Positions 24,561-36,519 of a stretch of 64,000 nt of DNA are shown one piece after another. This DNA is from Buddleja alternifolia. Lineage: Eukaryota > Streptophyta > Magnoliopsida > Lamiales > Scrophulariaceae. The notes below the pieces were generated by a model that saw only the letters and a program-made list of their open reading frames with translations, made no database searches and was not told where the DNA came from. The position numbers and the translations under genes were made by a program. Location of the stretch: assembly GCA_019426215.1 (NCBI GenBank), contig CM033399.1:24437022-24501021 (forward strand), read 5' to 3'. Every line of letters begins with the position of its first letter. The first letter of the stretch is position 1.

Positions 24561-25530
24561 ATGGCTTTTAACAAAATGCCTAAGTTGGTAGAGTCAAACT
24601 ATGACTCTTGGAAAGTTAGAGCATTCGCATATTTATGTTCTTGCGATAATGAAATGTGTGATGTAATTTTAGATGGCCCCATTAAGATCATGAAAGTAAT
24701 AACTCGAGCACCTGGAGCTGATGAAGCCACTCCAGATGGATATGTCGAGAAACCCAAGTTAGAATGGACGCCAGATGCTCGGAAAAGAGCAAATCTAGAT
24801 AATGTTGGACGAAGTGCACTTTACTCAGCGTTAGGAGACAATGATGCATTGTTCAACAAGATCAAGCAATGTAAAACTTCCAAAGAAATATGGGATAAGT
24901 TGGCTATTGTGTGTGAAGGCTCAGCACAAATGAAGGAGAATAAGCTCTCCATAGCCATGCAAAGATTCGAGCATTTCAAGATGCAGACCAATGAGACGCT
25001 AGAACAATTGGACGCAAAGTTCACTTTGCTCATCACAGAGTTGGCGTCATTAGACAAGGAATTGACCAACAAGGAAATGGTCAATAAGATTTTCAGAAGT
25101 CTTCCAAGCAAGTATTTGATTAAGATTGTTGTTATGAGAGAATCACAGACTTTGGAGACTCTTACTCCAGAACATATGTTTTCAGAATTATAGGCAATTG
25201 AGTTCGAATTAGGTGAAGTCAGCGACACATCGACTGAATCAGGAGCATTAATCGCTACCACCAAAAGTAAGGGTAAAGCGATTAGTGAGGTGAAAGTGAC
25301 AGAATCAAATGAAAAAAAGGAGATGGCTTTATTGGTTAAGAAATTCAAGAAATTTCTAAGATATGAAAAGAGAAATCCTGTTGGACAAACTTCATTTCAA
25401 ATTCCTCCCCCAGCACCAGCGCCTCAGTATCAAGCGCCAGTATATTCCGCACCTCAACCAATAGTGCCAGTTCCTTATCAAGCGCCTACAACTCCTACTC
25501 AGAATCTCTCAGCGCCAGTCATTTTCAAGC
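24561..25530 (+). pseudogene. Element A gag, N-terminal part
   Basis: Capsid protein of a Copia element. The ATG at 24561 begins MAFNKMPKLVESNYDSWKVR, the DUF4219/UBN2-type gag start. A helical gag core follows, with EIWDKL, LSIAMQRFEHFKM and EMVNKIFRSLPSKY. An in-frame TAG at 25191 interrupts it, after which the same frame continues through a Lys-rich and then a Pro/Gln-rich segment to 25530. There element B is inserted in the opposite orientation. The C-terminal part resumes at 50846. Confidence 0.88.
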
Positions 25531-27091
25531 TGTTGGTCCCAAGTGGCATACGAAAGGGTCTAGAAGAGGGGGAGGTTGAATAGACCCTGAAGTCTTTTTC
25601 GACTTCAAAAGATTCGTACTAAAAAGGTTTTTGGACGCTTGAAAAGTAGACGCTTGAAGTGTCTAACGCTTGACTTAAGCGTTCACTTAAAATATAGGCG
25701 CTTTGGTGAAGCGTCTAACGAAGACTGTTTTTATAAAGTTAACTTAGATTTCAAGACTTGAATACTACAACCAAATAGGTTTGAGCGTTCACTTCTTTGA
25801 TCAGTGTTAGCACAGCGGAATAATTTTTGGAGTCTTCTCTTTGAAAGCTTTAGCGTCACAGAAAGTGTATTTAGTTGCTTAGCGTTTGATTAAGTTTTAC
25901 TTTATCAGATTATGAAATGACAATATGAATGCTGAAAGTAAAGAACAGTATTTGTAAGGTTCGTTGGGTGGTGTAATCCCAACTACGTCCTTCTTCTCCT
26001 CGAACACTTGGAGGCAATCCACTAAAATGATTCTCAAAGAATCACACAGAATCTTCTACAAATTAGGGAGAGATGGATGTCGATGACTTGAGCTCCTTGA
26101 TCACACAGATTTCTGCTCCAAATCACTTCAATCCCCTTGCTTCTTCCACCCAGAAATATGACAAGTATCCAACTTCGACTTCACACAGATCGCGAGGCTT
26201 GGATATGGGTTTTTCTAAAAGGTTTGTTTGATTTTGATAAAGTTCAAACAACTAGGAATATCTCAGTAGTAATGTGGGTTTCTTCGAGAAGAATGTTTGA
26301 GATATTGGGTTGACTGTCTCAGGATTTGAAGAAAAGCAAAGAGAATATTTTCTTGAAAGTTTTGGCTTTTCTGAGATTGTAAGGAATGAGACTTCAATGC
26401 AGCAGCAATTCGACTTGATAATTGTTCTCTCTTTTTTGGCTTGTTGTTGAAGTCCTATTTATAGGCATTCTTGGAAAAAGTGTCTGTTTGACACATGCAA
26501 GGGCGCGTGGCTCTCACTTTCGCGAGTGAACAACTTTTGTCCTTTTTCCTGAAAGTCTGCTACACAAAAGTTGGTGCTGCAGTCTTTGAATAGTCTACAG
26601 TCCAATAGGGTGGCTTCTCCGTACGTCTAAAAGTGCTTATCACATTTAATGCTCTTATAAGCATTTAATGCATTTGAATTAAATGCCCATTGGCATTTAA
26701 TACATTTGAGAATATTTGCATTAAACTCCTTCTGGACTTTAGAAATAGATTCAGGTGAAATAAGTCATTGATAGACGCTTAATCAATCCTTGAATTACTT
26801 CGATCCATAAGGTGACGCTTGGAATAGCTGGTCATTCTAGACGCTTGAGATCTTCATCTTTATTCAGACTTCAGACGCTTGAGTCTTCAAACTATACTTC
26901 TGATAAATTCACCCAGAACATATCAGGCGCTTAGTCTAAGACAGCTTAACCTAACAATCTAAAATAAGAATAAAAGAAAGCCTATTACAAATCTAACGCT
27001 TCAAAGCTGAAAAACAAACTTACATATTTTGGGGTCTAACAGAAAAATCCTAATTGTCACCATCAAAACATCTAACATGAAATTCCTAACA
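25531..27091 (-). repeat. 3' LTR of element B
   Basis: The 1561-bp LTR reads TGTTGGTCCCAAGTGGC at its left end and ATTCCTAACA at its right end. It contains a cluster of ACGCTT/AAGCGT motifs at 25632-25713, including the inverted pair AACGCTTGACTTAAGCGTT at 25665-25683. The inverted TATA box is at 26456-26463. Confidence 0.92.
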
Positions 27092-27108
27092 ATTTTCCCC
27101 TTTTTGAT
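27092..27108 (-). other. Polypurine tract of element B
   Basis: On the minus strand a CATCAAAAAGGGGAAAATT-like purine tract ends exactly at the 3' LTR boundary. Confidence 0.75.
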
Positions 27109-27323
27109 GATGGTAATACTTACTCTTTTATAGTTCAAGAGTTAGATAGCCAAAATAAAAATTAGCCTTGATTAGATATGGTTAGTTAAGGTTAGTTACG
27201 CTTCAACGAGATGTTTCAGCTGAAAAAAATGCATTTTATATATATCGAGAGTTACAAGCATTTTTACAACTAAACAAACAAAATATGAGAGACAAGAATA
27301 TAGATAATGCAAATCAAAAAGCT

Positions 27324-30300
27324 TTAATGACTTGATCTAACTTTGTATCGCTTGGGCATTTCAGCTCGGATAGCTTCAGTCAGATTATCTTCCAAGGTCA
27401 TCATCGCTTCATGATCTTTGTTGATTATGAGCTTATTTTCTTCTTGTTGTCTCTTCTTGAAAGCAGTAAAGTGTTTGTCCCAATCAGTTGGGTCAATACC
27501 AATATACCTTAGACAAATTCTGAAAGTTCGGATGAAGTCAGACATCTGCCTCTCTTCAGCTAAAATTTTGGGATCTGAAGGTTCTGGAATGGATGTTCTT
27601 TGAAGAGGGATGTCAAACTGTTCTAACATTGCTCTTGTAGGTATTGGTAGATTTGGATATAGTGCTCTTGGAGGTTCCTTTAGTGTTCTACTAGGCGCTC
27701 CAGAGTCACTTACTTTTAAAGCAGTTATCCAAGATGGGAGACTTAGCGCAGAAGGAGAGGTTAAGACTTGACGCTTGAGAGGCGTAGGTTCTTGAGCTCT
27801 TGAACTAGACGTTTTCCTCTTTTCTCCTTTCTTCTTCTCTTCCCCCTTATTGCCATCATCAGACTTCAGAAAGTGTTCTGTAAGTAAACTTACCTGATGA
27901 GCAATCTGAGACATAGAGTCGGAGATGTCATCCAGACGCTTATCGAAGCGTTCCTGCAGTGCAAGAAGCTTGGCGTTGGTAGCATCATTGAGAGATGTCT
28001 CTAGGGTTTCGAGGCGCTTTTCTAACTCTTCTTTCATGGCAAGTTGGTGGGCGTGAGTAGCATCATGCATTTCTTGAAAAGATTGTTTGCACTCACCAAC
28101 AGCCGCTTGAGCTGAGCTACGCATATGAGCAATTTGAGCGCTCATAACGCGAGACTCAATTTTTGCCAAATCTTCTTTAATCCAGTGAAGGGATTCTTCA
28201 TTCTGAGTAGCATGAACACTTATATCCTCCAGGACGGATTTGAGCAAAGGACCAAAAGATTGACTCTCATTTGATTGAGCCGCTTGAGGAGTCGGTCGCT
28301 TGAATCTGGATGAGTGTTTTAGAGAGTCAAGGGGAGCTTGATATGCTGGATCAAAGGAAGTACCTTGTACGTCAAGAGAGAGATCCTCAGCAATATCAGC
28401 ATCAACCGGTTCAGGAGCGTCAGGAATATCCTCTGGTGGAGACGCTTGAACGGGTTCCTCAGCAGACGCTGGAAAATTGGCAACTACGGAAGTGGACGCT
28501 TCAATTGTCTTAGCAGGAGCTTCCTCAAGTGCTGACTCTGCTTGGCGAAATTCATCGAATTGGAAGCTCCAATTTGCTAAATCGGCAAGAGAAGTGGACG
28601 AAGCTTCCATAAGTTCAGTGAGTCTGGATCTAGAATAGCAAGAACCAGAAATGAATGTGCGAAGAGGACTATCAATGGCCCTGATGTGCATGGGACCAAT
28701 GATGTCAAGCACATGATGCGGAAAGACTTTGGACGACGCTCGAAAGATAGAAAAAATGGAGTCTGGAGAGGAATTTTGAGAGAATCCAATCAAGCAGTCA
28801 GAGGGAAGAGACTTGAGACACTGATCCTCAAGCACGTAAGCAGCGTAGTACTCTTCTAAATATGGATAGATCGCTTGAGCTAGTCCCTGATTTCTTTCAA
28901 GCAGTGAGAGGACAAACTCATAATGATTGAGTACCTCTTTGCGGATAGAAGGGAGCAGAGGATATCCTCGAAAAGAGTTGATGACGGAGCCGTTCCATTG
29001 TCGGAGATTAGCAGTGAAGATTTTGTCGAAAAGAGATAAAGGAGTCATAATCTTCACCATCAAGTTAAAATTATCTTCACAGTGGCTGGGAGCGAAATTT
29101 AGGCTAGTAATTTGAGTACTGCCACTGGTAGACGCTTGAGCGTTGAAATGTAGAGGAGTAATGGATAGTCTGTGAAGCTCTTGACGTAGACATTGTTCAA
29201 CTTGATGTCTAATTAGTGGGAGCTTTGGAACAGGTCCAACTCTCTGTTGACACTTCTTCAAGCAATACTTGGCGAAATGACGCTTCTTGTCATGCATGCC
29301 TATGCCGAACAAATGGGGAGCTTGGACTAATTCTGAGAAGGTGTACTTGTTGCCCATGTAAGCTTCAACCCAAGTGACTTCGTTCATGCAGTAGTCTATG
29401 CCAGCGTTGATAATAGCTATAATGCCTTCATGGTGAATATCTCGGATAGATTCAAAGCGATATCTATCGGTCTGATAGTTAGCATTCCAGATGCTATCAA
29501 AATATGCATTAGCTTCAGTCTGGATCAAATCTGTGAGAGATCCTAGACGCTCAACGGCATGAACTGCTTTATTTTTCCATAGGCGAAGTGGATTGACCAG
29601 AGCTTGGTTTTCAGGACTATTCGCAATATGAGGAAAGTGTGTATAACCTTCTCGGTTCAATACTGCCTCCGATGGATTGAGAAAGCTAGGGCAAAGAGGC
29701 TCATATACACGAATATTATAGTCTCTGAGAGCAAAACCTGTACTCATGTTGTGGCCATAGTCGAGGTAATATGCCAGATCCACATCACATGTAGGAGTTC
29801 GACCTCCTTGTCTGTCTTGTTGGAGAATGAGAGAAGACGGTATTTGACCAGGAGTTTTTCCTAGTTCAATGGCTCTATAATACTTTCTCTCAATTTCTGT
29901 CATCTTAGTGTTAAACACAATATCCCTGATTTTATTGTCGATATCAATCAGCAGGGCAATCTCATTCTCAGCAGCAATATATCTGTCTTCATTATATCCG
30001 GCAGGAATGAAATCTTCTTCAAGTGCTGGAAGCATGTAGTTGATCGAATGATCAATCATCTTCAGCGGGTCCAGTTGGAAGAAGTGCCTTGGCTTTGTAA
30101 CGTCTTCATTAACGCTCTGACCTTCTGAGCGTGCCTCTGTTATAGCTGGAACAGGGATTGATGACTGAACCTCTTTGAGAGCAGGTTCCTCATGTTCAAT
30201 TCCAGTAGCTTCTGCGGCAATGTCTTTGGCAATTGCCACAACTTCTGTCATCTCAACATCTAGATGGACATCGGTTGACGCTTCAGCAGCAGCTGGAGCT

Positions 30301-31610
30301 AAAGTTGTAACAAAAGAACTATCCTCTATAAGAGCAGGATCTTCTACAGATGTAGAAATAGGAATGCTGTGGGAAAAAATAAACTTACCCTGAGAACTTG
30401 TCTCAACAGCAACACTTTGAGCGCTTGGCTCATCAGCAACTTGAGCTCTTGGCTCAACAGCAACTTGAGCGCTTGGCTCAACAGTCTCAGGCTCTTCAGA
30501 AGCAGGAGCAGCTCGATGCTTGCTTGTCCTGGAGCGCTTGAATATTTTCTTCACGTTGACTCCTTCAACGAGTTTAAGCGCTTGAGCAGGAGGAGGAGCA
30601 GCTGGTTCATCGAATTCGATTTGTTTGATGATTCCTTCCAACTTTCTCCGCTTGAGAGGTAACTTGTCCTGTGCATCCTCATCGGTTTCCTTATCATCTT
30701 TCTAAGGAGCAGGAACAGCTTGTACCTTGGGCTTTCTAGGAGCCCTTTTCTTGGTGACAACCGGACGCTTCACGGATTCCTCTTGAGCAGGACGCTCAGC
30801 CTCTTCATCAGACACTTCACGTACAGTCTGACTCTCAGAAAGTGGTTTAGCAGCACCACCAATTTTGGGAGAATTGAAAAGATTGGTCAGAATCCTTCGT
30901 CCAAAAAACTTAGCCTTATTCAGTGGGAGACCTGAGGAGTAAACGCAGTCTGATCTGTACAGAAGGTCACTTAAAACAAGTCCATATGGTTTATTAGGGG
31001 TGTTCAGACAGTCCCTAAACCTTCCAAAGATGTACTCACTCCAGTTGATTTTGATGGAGAGAAGTATAGCAGTCATCATCTGAAATTGGATGGGATTGAA
31101 CTTGTCGAATGTGCCCACTCTACATTCAACAATTTTACTACAGAAATCAGCTAACAGTCTGTACTGAGATACCAGATCTTTCTTTTCAAAGTGCTGAGTG
31201 TAGGGTACACCATCGTACGCCCTCATAACCGTCCATGCTTCCTTGATTTGTGCGAAAGTGACACTATCCAGTGTATCACCTTCATTAGGAAGATTGAAGT
31301 TCTTTGCAATGGAGTCAGCAGTCAACACAAATTCTTTTGCTGGCTCTTTCTTGGACATAGAGAGGAGGCAAGAGATAGACTTCTTGTCGTCGGAGAGTTT
31401 TGCAGTCCTCCAGAAAGTATCAACTTCCGTCGGAAATGAGTATGAGTACTGTGTTAAGAACTTCTTAAGTCCAGCCTTTGTAACAGTATCCATCATATCA
31501 TGCAGGTTGATTTGGGGTTGATCATACAAGAATTTCCAATCAACAACAAGGCCTTCAGTAACCTTGATGATGGGTTCGGCAGAAGTAGATGAAGCTTTCT
31601 TTGGTGCCAT
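27324..31610 (-). CDS. Element B third ORF (SIRE envelope-like position), 1 in-frame stop
   Basis: Starts at the ATG at 31610-31608 (MAPKKASSTSAEP) and is open for 302 codons to a TAG at 30704-30702. It is then open in the same frame for another 1126 codons to the TAA at 27326-27324. The order of parts is: an N-terminal domain shared with element A (INWSEYIF-RF); a basic patch KKRAPRKPK; acidic Ala/Pro/Glu-rich repeats such as EPSAQVA; a central folded-looking domain (LRLWKNKAVHAVERLG); a coiled coil around MKEELEKRLETLE; a second basic patch EEKKKGEKRK; and a conserved-looking C-terminus. No signal peptide, membrane anchor or glycoprotein features are visible, so a true envelope role is doubtful. 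Its function is unknown. Confidence 0.75.
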
Positions 31611-32428
31611 TTTTGAAAGTAGAGTGAATTGAGATTTTCTTTTGCTGAGAGAGAGAGAGAGAAATTTGCAAAAATTTTTGAGTGAAAGTGAATGGTCTTT
31701 CTGCAGAAGTTGTATTTTAAATGACACAGTAAAGAGTTTTGAAACTTGTGTTCTCTAGTCTCTGTAGGATTTAGACACGTGTAAGGACTTTTGAATCTCA
31801 GCCATAAATTTATTAACTGTGGACACGAGTTTTGTGTAAGAGAGAGAAGTTACATTTGGTAATTCTCATATATAATGATTTGACATTCGAGTTTAAAAAA
31901 ATGTTTGGTATTTTCAGAGTGTAGCACACGCGCCTGATGGCACACTGACACGTACACAAACACGTGCTATCTCTGAACCGTCATTTTAAAAGTTTTGATT
32001 ACCCGCCAGTTTGATGTGATAGAAGCGTGCGAGTAGAGTACAAAATAGACTTTTGAGTCTACCCAGTAGTTCGAAAGAAGCTTGTAAACTTTATGCATGG
32101 CTTGTAAAGAAAATATTTTTATATTAAGAGTTGATTGGAATTGATTCAACGCTTAACTGATACCACTTGTTAGTATATAAAAATTAGGCGCTTAGGATTA
32201 CAAAGACTTTTTATGTTTGAGCGTCCAATATTTTATGTATAAGTAATGCTGAGCGTTGATGATCATGCATCTGAAAATTTTGATCATTGACGCTTGCAGT
32301 TATGGTTAAGTACAACTTTAAGGTTCCCCCTAAATTTGATAACTTGTACCAGTTAGGAAAATCTTTTAGATATAAATCAAGTGGATTCCCCTTAAATTAT
32401 ATGTCTAATAAAATATGATGCAAAATGA
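31611..32428 (-). promoter_or_regulatory. Spacer between pol and ORF3 of element B with conserved block
   Basis: Non-coding. The stretch at 31921-31980 matches the equivalent spacer of element A on the opposite strand, sharing ACGTGTCAGTGT and ATCAGGCGCGTGT. A purine/pyrimidine tract (GAGAGAGAGAG) lies at about 31647-31661, just upstream of the ORF3 ATG. It may drive or process an ORF3 transcript; this is inferred from conservation only. Confidence 0.45.
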
Positions 32429-35400
32429 TTAAGCATTTAAATCAATCATCCCTAATCCACTTCTCAAAGTGAGAAAACGTTGTTCGTTGAGTGCTTTGGT
32501 GAAGATATCTGCCAATTGTTTGTCAGTTCCAATGAAGTGCATGGAGATATCTTTCTTTTGAACGTGGTCACGAAGAAAATGGTATCTAATGTCAATGTGT
32601 TTGGTTCTGGAATGAAGAACAGGGTTTTGAGTCATGGCTAGAGCGCTTTGGTTATCACAATGAATGGGGGTTAGACTTAGGATTATTTCATAATCTCTAA
32701 GTTGTTGCCTCATCCATAATACTTGTGCACAACAACTTCCTGCAGCTACATATTCAGCTTCGGCTGTGGAGGTAGCTATGGATTGTTGCTTCTTACTATG
32801 CCATGAGATTAACCTATCCCTAGAAATTGACATGTACCACTAGTACTTTTACGATCTATTTTGCAACCTGCAAAATCTGCATCTGAGTAACCAATTAGTT
32901 CAAAAGGAGAATCCCTAGGATACCACAAGCCCACATTTTGTGTGCCTTTCAGGTATTTAAGGATCTTCTTGGTAGCAATTAAGTGTGACTCTTTAGGATC
33001 GGCTTGGAATCGTGCACACATGCATACCGAAAACATAATATCAGGTCTACTAGCAGTAAGATAAAGAAGTGATCCAATGATACCTCTATAATTAGTGATA
33101 TCAACTTTCTTTCCACTTTCATCTTTATCTAGCTTAAGCGTTTGGCTCATTGGAATTTTTGAATATGATGCATTTTCCATACCAAATTTCTTAATCATAT
33201 CTCTTGTGTATTTGGCTTGGTTTATAAATATGCCATTATGAAGTTGTTTAACTTGTAATCCTAAGAAGAAAGTTAATTCAGCCATCATGCTCATTTCAAA
33301 TTGTTCTTGCATCATTTTCGAAAATTTCTCACGCAGACGCTTGTTAGTAGAACCAAATATAATATCATCAATGTAAATTTGGACTAAGAGAATATCTTCG
33401 TTATTGGTAATTTTGAATAACGTTGTATCAACGCTGCCTTTTGAAAAGCCTTTACCAATGAGGAAGATATAGAGAGTGTCATATCATGCTCGGGGTGCTT
33501 GCTTAAGCCCATAAAGTGCTTTGTCTAGCTTGTAAACCATACCCTTTCCATGATTGTTGATGAATCCTGGTGGTTGCTCCACATATACTTCTTCTTGGAG
33601 TTTACCATTCAGGAAGGCACTCTTCACGTCCATCTGATACACCATGAACTTGTTGAACGCTGCATATGCTAGAAACATGCGGATTACTTCAAGACGAGCG
33701 ACAGGAGCGTATGTCTCATCAAAGTCAGTACCCTCCTCTTGGCAATATCCTTGATCTACGAGTCTAGCCTTGTTTCTTATCACAACGCCGTTCTCATCCA
33801 TCTTATTTCTATAAACCCATCTAGTTCCAATAACTTCTTGGTGAGTTGGCCTTGGTACTAGCATCCAAACCTTATTTCGTTCAAACTGATTAAGCTCTTC
33901 TTGCATAGCTTCAATCCAACTTGGGTCGCTTAGCGCTTCATCCACTTTCTTAGGTTCCATTTGAGATAGAAAGCTTGCGAACATAGCCTCATTGATCATA
34001 GCGGCTCTAGTCCTAACAGGCGCTTCAATATCTCCAATAATCTACTCAGGTGATTGATCATGCAACCATAATCTATCTGGTTGGAAGGGGTTAAGAGGTT
34101 GAACAGACACTTGACGAACAGACGTTTGATTATCCTCTTGTGTAGGCCCTTCAAGTTCACAGATTCTTGTTTGCTCTTGGTGATCACTCTCTTCATGATC
34201 ATCAACATTTCTTACAATATTGGCCATGTTAACCTCACGAGTGATCTTAGGAGGTAGCACTGAGATCTCATCATCGTCATTAGTATCTTCATCAATAGTA
34301 ACCTTAGACGCTTGATGACATAGATCTTCAACTCCTACATCATTCATATTAACCTTACTCGGTTCTTGGTTAGCATCATCAAAAACAACATGAATAGATT
34401 CCTCAACCTTTGATTTGATCTTATTGAGGATGCAAAAATTCTTTCCATTCTTGGCGTAGCCTAGAAAGATTCCCTCATCCGCTTTAGGATCAAATGTCTT
34501 TAGACTTTGGGAACCATTATTATGGATAAAACATTTAGAACCAAAGACGTGAAAATATGAAACATTTGGCTTACGCCCCTTCCACAGTTCATATGGATTT
34601 TTTCAATGCTGTTTGTTGATCATGCAACGGTTTTGAGTGTAACTGGCAGTGTTGATCGCTTCGGCCCAAAACCTAGGAGCGAGCTTGGATTCTGCTAACA
34701 TAGTCCTAGCTGCTTCCTTAAGCATTCGGTTCCGGCGCTCAGCAACACCATTTTGTTGGGGAGTTCTTGGAGCTGAAAACTCATGATGTATTCCATTTTC
34801 TGCACAAAACTTCTCAACAATCTTGTTAGTAAACTCAGTACCATGATCGCTTCTTATTCTTGCAACCTTAAGATTTTACAATATTTGAAGTTGCCGAATA
34901 AGCGTTGTTAACTTGTCACATGTTTCATCTTTGGATGAAAGAAATTCCACCCAAGTAAATCGAAAGAAATCATCTACTATCACCAAAGTATACTTCTTAC
35001 CGCTTACACTGATCGTTTGAACAGGTCCAAACAAATCCATGTGAAGTAGTTCAAGTATTCTAGAGGTAGATAGATGAGGTTTTCTCTTGAACGATGATTT
35101 AACTTGTTTACCCATTTGACAAGCGTCACAAAGGCGATTCTTGTGAAATGGTTCATTTGGTAATCCCTCTACAAGATTTTGACTTATAAGCTGAGAGATT
35201 GTTTTGAAGTTGAGGTGATTCATTTTTCTATGCCATAACCAACCCATTTTAGATTCATTTTTAGCAACAAAACATGTTGGGTTGTTATCAAGTGTTGAAC
35301 CCCAATCTACCAAATATACGTTGTTAGTTCTTTTACCCTTCAATTTAGTAGACTTAGTCTTAGCGTCATTTATATAGCAACAGTCACTTGAGAATATGAC

Positions 35401-35667
35401 TTCAAAGCCTTTATCACAAAATTGACTTATGCTTAATAAATTGTGCTTTAGACCCTCAACATAATAAACATCACTTATCATGATGTTCCCCCTATGCACA
35501 GTACCTATACCTTTAGTTTTACCTTTGGAGTTGTCACCAAATACAACATGAGGACCATTGGCATCTTGATAGCTGATCAGAAGATCTTTGGAACCAGTCA
35601 TGTGCCTTGACGATCCACTATCGAAGTACCACACAGATATATCGGCTCTAGCTCTAGGTACCTGCAA
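32429..35667 (-). pseudogene. Element B pol: protease, integrase, reverse transcriptase, RNase H
   Basis: Copia polyprotein on the minus strand. Protease shows WYFDSGSSRHMTG near 35620. Integrase shows LWHRKMNHLNF and LCDACQMGK (zinc site), LLHMDLFGP, RSDHGTEF and PQQNGVAERRN. Reverse transcriptase shows [12 protein letters not shown] and YIDDIIFGS. RNase H shows DADFAGCK, HCDNQSALAMTQNP and ADIFTKAL, ending after MIDLNA at 32429. Breaks: a stop at about 34876, a TGA at 34605-34603, a TAG at 34044-34042, a TGA at 33486-33484, a further break at about 33316-33318 and a frameshift at about 32820. All catalytic residues looked for remain readable, unlike element A, which lost protease. Confidence 0.9.
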
Positions 35668-35681
35668 TCAAAAGGGAAGTT

Positions 35682-36422
35682 CTATTTTTGTTCAGGTACC
35701 CATTGTTGCTTGGGTCTTTTAACATTAGTAACATTGTTAATTTGAATTAGAACTTTAGGAACCCATATTTGCCTAGTCTTCATTGTAGGAATACTGGCCT
35801 TTTTGGGTTTCACAACGTGTTGTGTGTGGTTTTTGGGTGTATAATAATAATATCCTTGATTATAATGGTAGTCATAATCATAGTCATAATCATAATCATC
35901 ATAGTATCGATAATATGATCTTGACTGTCTCGGATATTGACGCTGGCATTTTCTTGGCGCTGGCTTGGGTTGCACTTTTGGTGCTGGACGCTTAGCGCTT
36001 GATTCACAGTGGTCAGACTTATCTTTAGTCTTTTGAGCGTTTGGATAGACCCGTCTTTGTGAATCATTTGCCTTAGCCTTACCCTTGCCTGAGTTAGCTT
36101 TGATTTTCTCATTTGGCCTCTTACCATTGTCACTAGGTTCATTATCACCAATAGCCGTATATAGAGCGTTACAACCAACATTGTCCAAATTAGCTCTTCG
36201 ACGCTCATCTGGAGACCATTCTTGTTTTGGTTTCTCAATGTAACCATCGGGAGTTTCTTCCGTGGCTCCAGACGCTCTTGTGATAACTTTATATATTTTG
36301 ATTGGCCCATCTAAAATAATATCACACATGTCATTATCACATGAACAGAGATATGTAAATGCTTTGACTTTCCATGTGTCAAAATTTGACTCAGTTAGTT
36401 TGGGAACTTTAGAAAATGCCAT
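35682..36422 (-). pseudogene. Element B gag, internally deleted
   Basis: Starts MAFSKVPKLTESNFDTWKVK, homologous to element A's gag start. After LYTAIGDN it jumps to SDNGKRPNEKIKANSGKGKA, so the helical capsid core and the zinc knuckle are deleted. The tail has an expanded Tyr/Asp tract (YDYDYDYDYHY) encoded by TCATAA-type repeats at 35871-35905. The frame closes at the TAG at 35684-35682; protease follows in another frame. Such a protein could not build a normal capsid. Confidence 0.85.
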
Positions 36423-36505
36423 GTTTAAAATCTAAAGCAAATAAGTTTGAAAAAGGATCTAAACAAGCAGCTATGCTTGGAAATTTTAAAATTTCAATTT
36501 TAACC

Positions 36506-36517
36506 GCTTTGATACCA
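36506..36517 (-). other. Primer-binding site of element B
   Basis: The minus strand reads TGGTATCAAAGC two bases after the LTR end, one substitution from the initiator-Met tRNA complement seen in element A. Confidence 0.85.
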
Positions 36518-36519
36518 CT

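Noticed and set aside
24821..25348. 175-codon minus-strand frame across element A's gag
   Set aside because: It is the antisense shadow of the gag coding frame, with no independent similarity.
27324..31610. Calling the third ORF of A and B a true envelope gene
   Set aside because: Only the position after pol supports it; no signal peptide, membrane span or glycoprotein features were seen.
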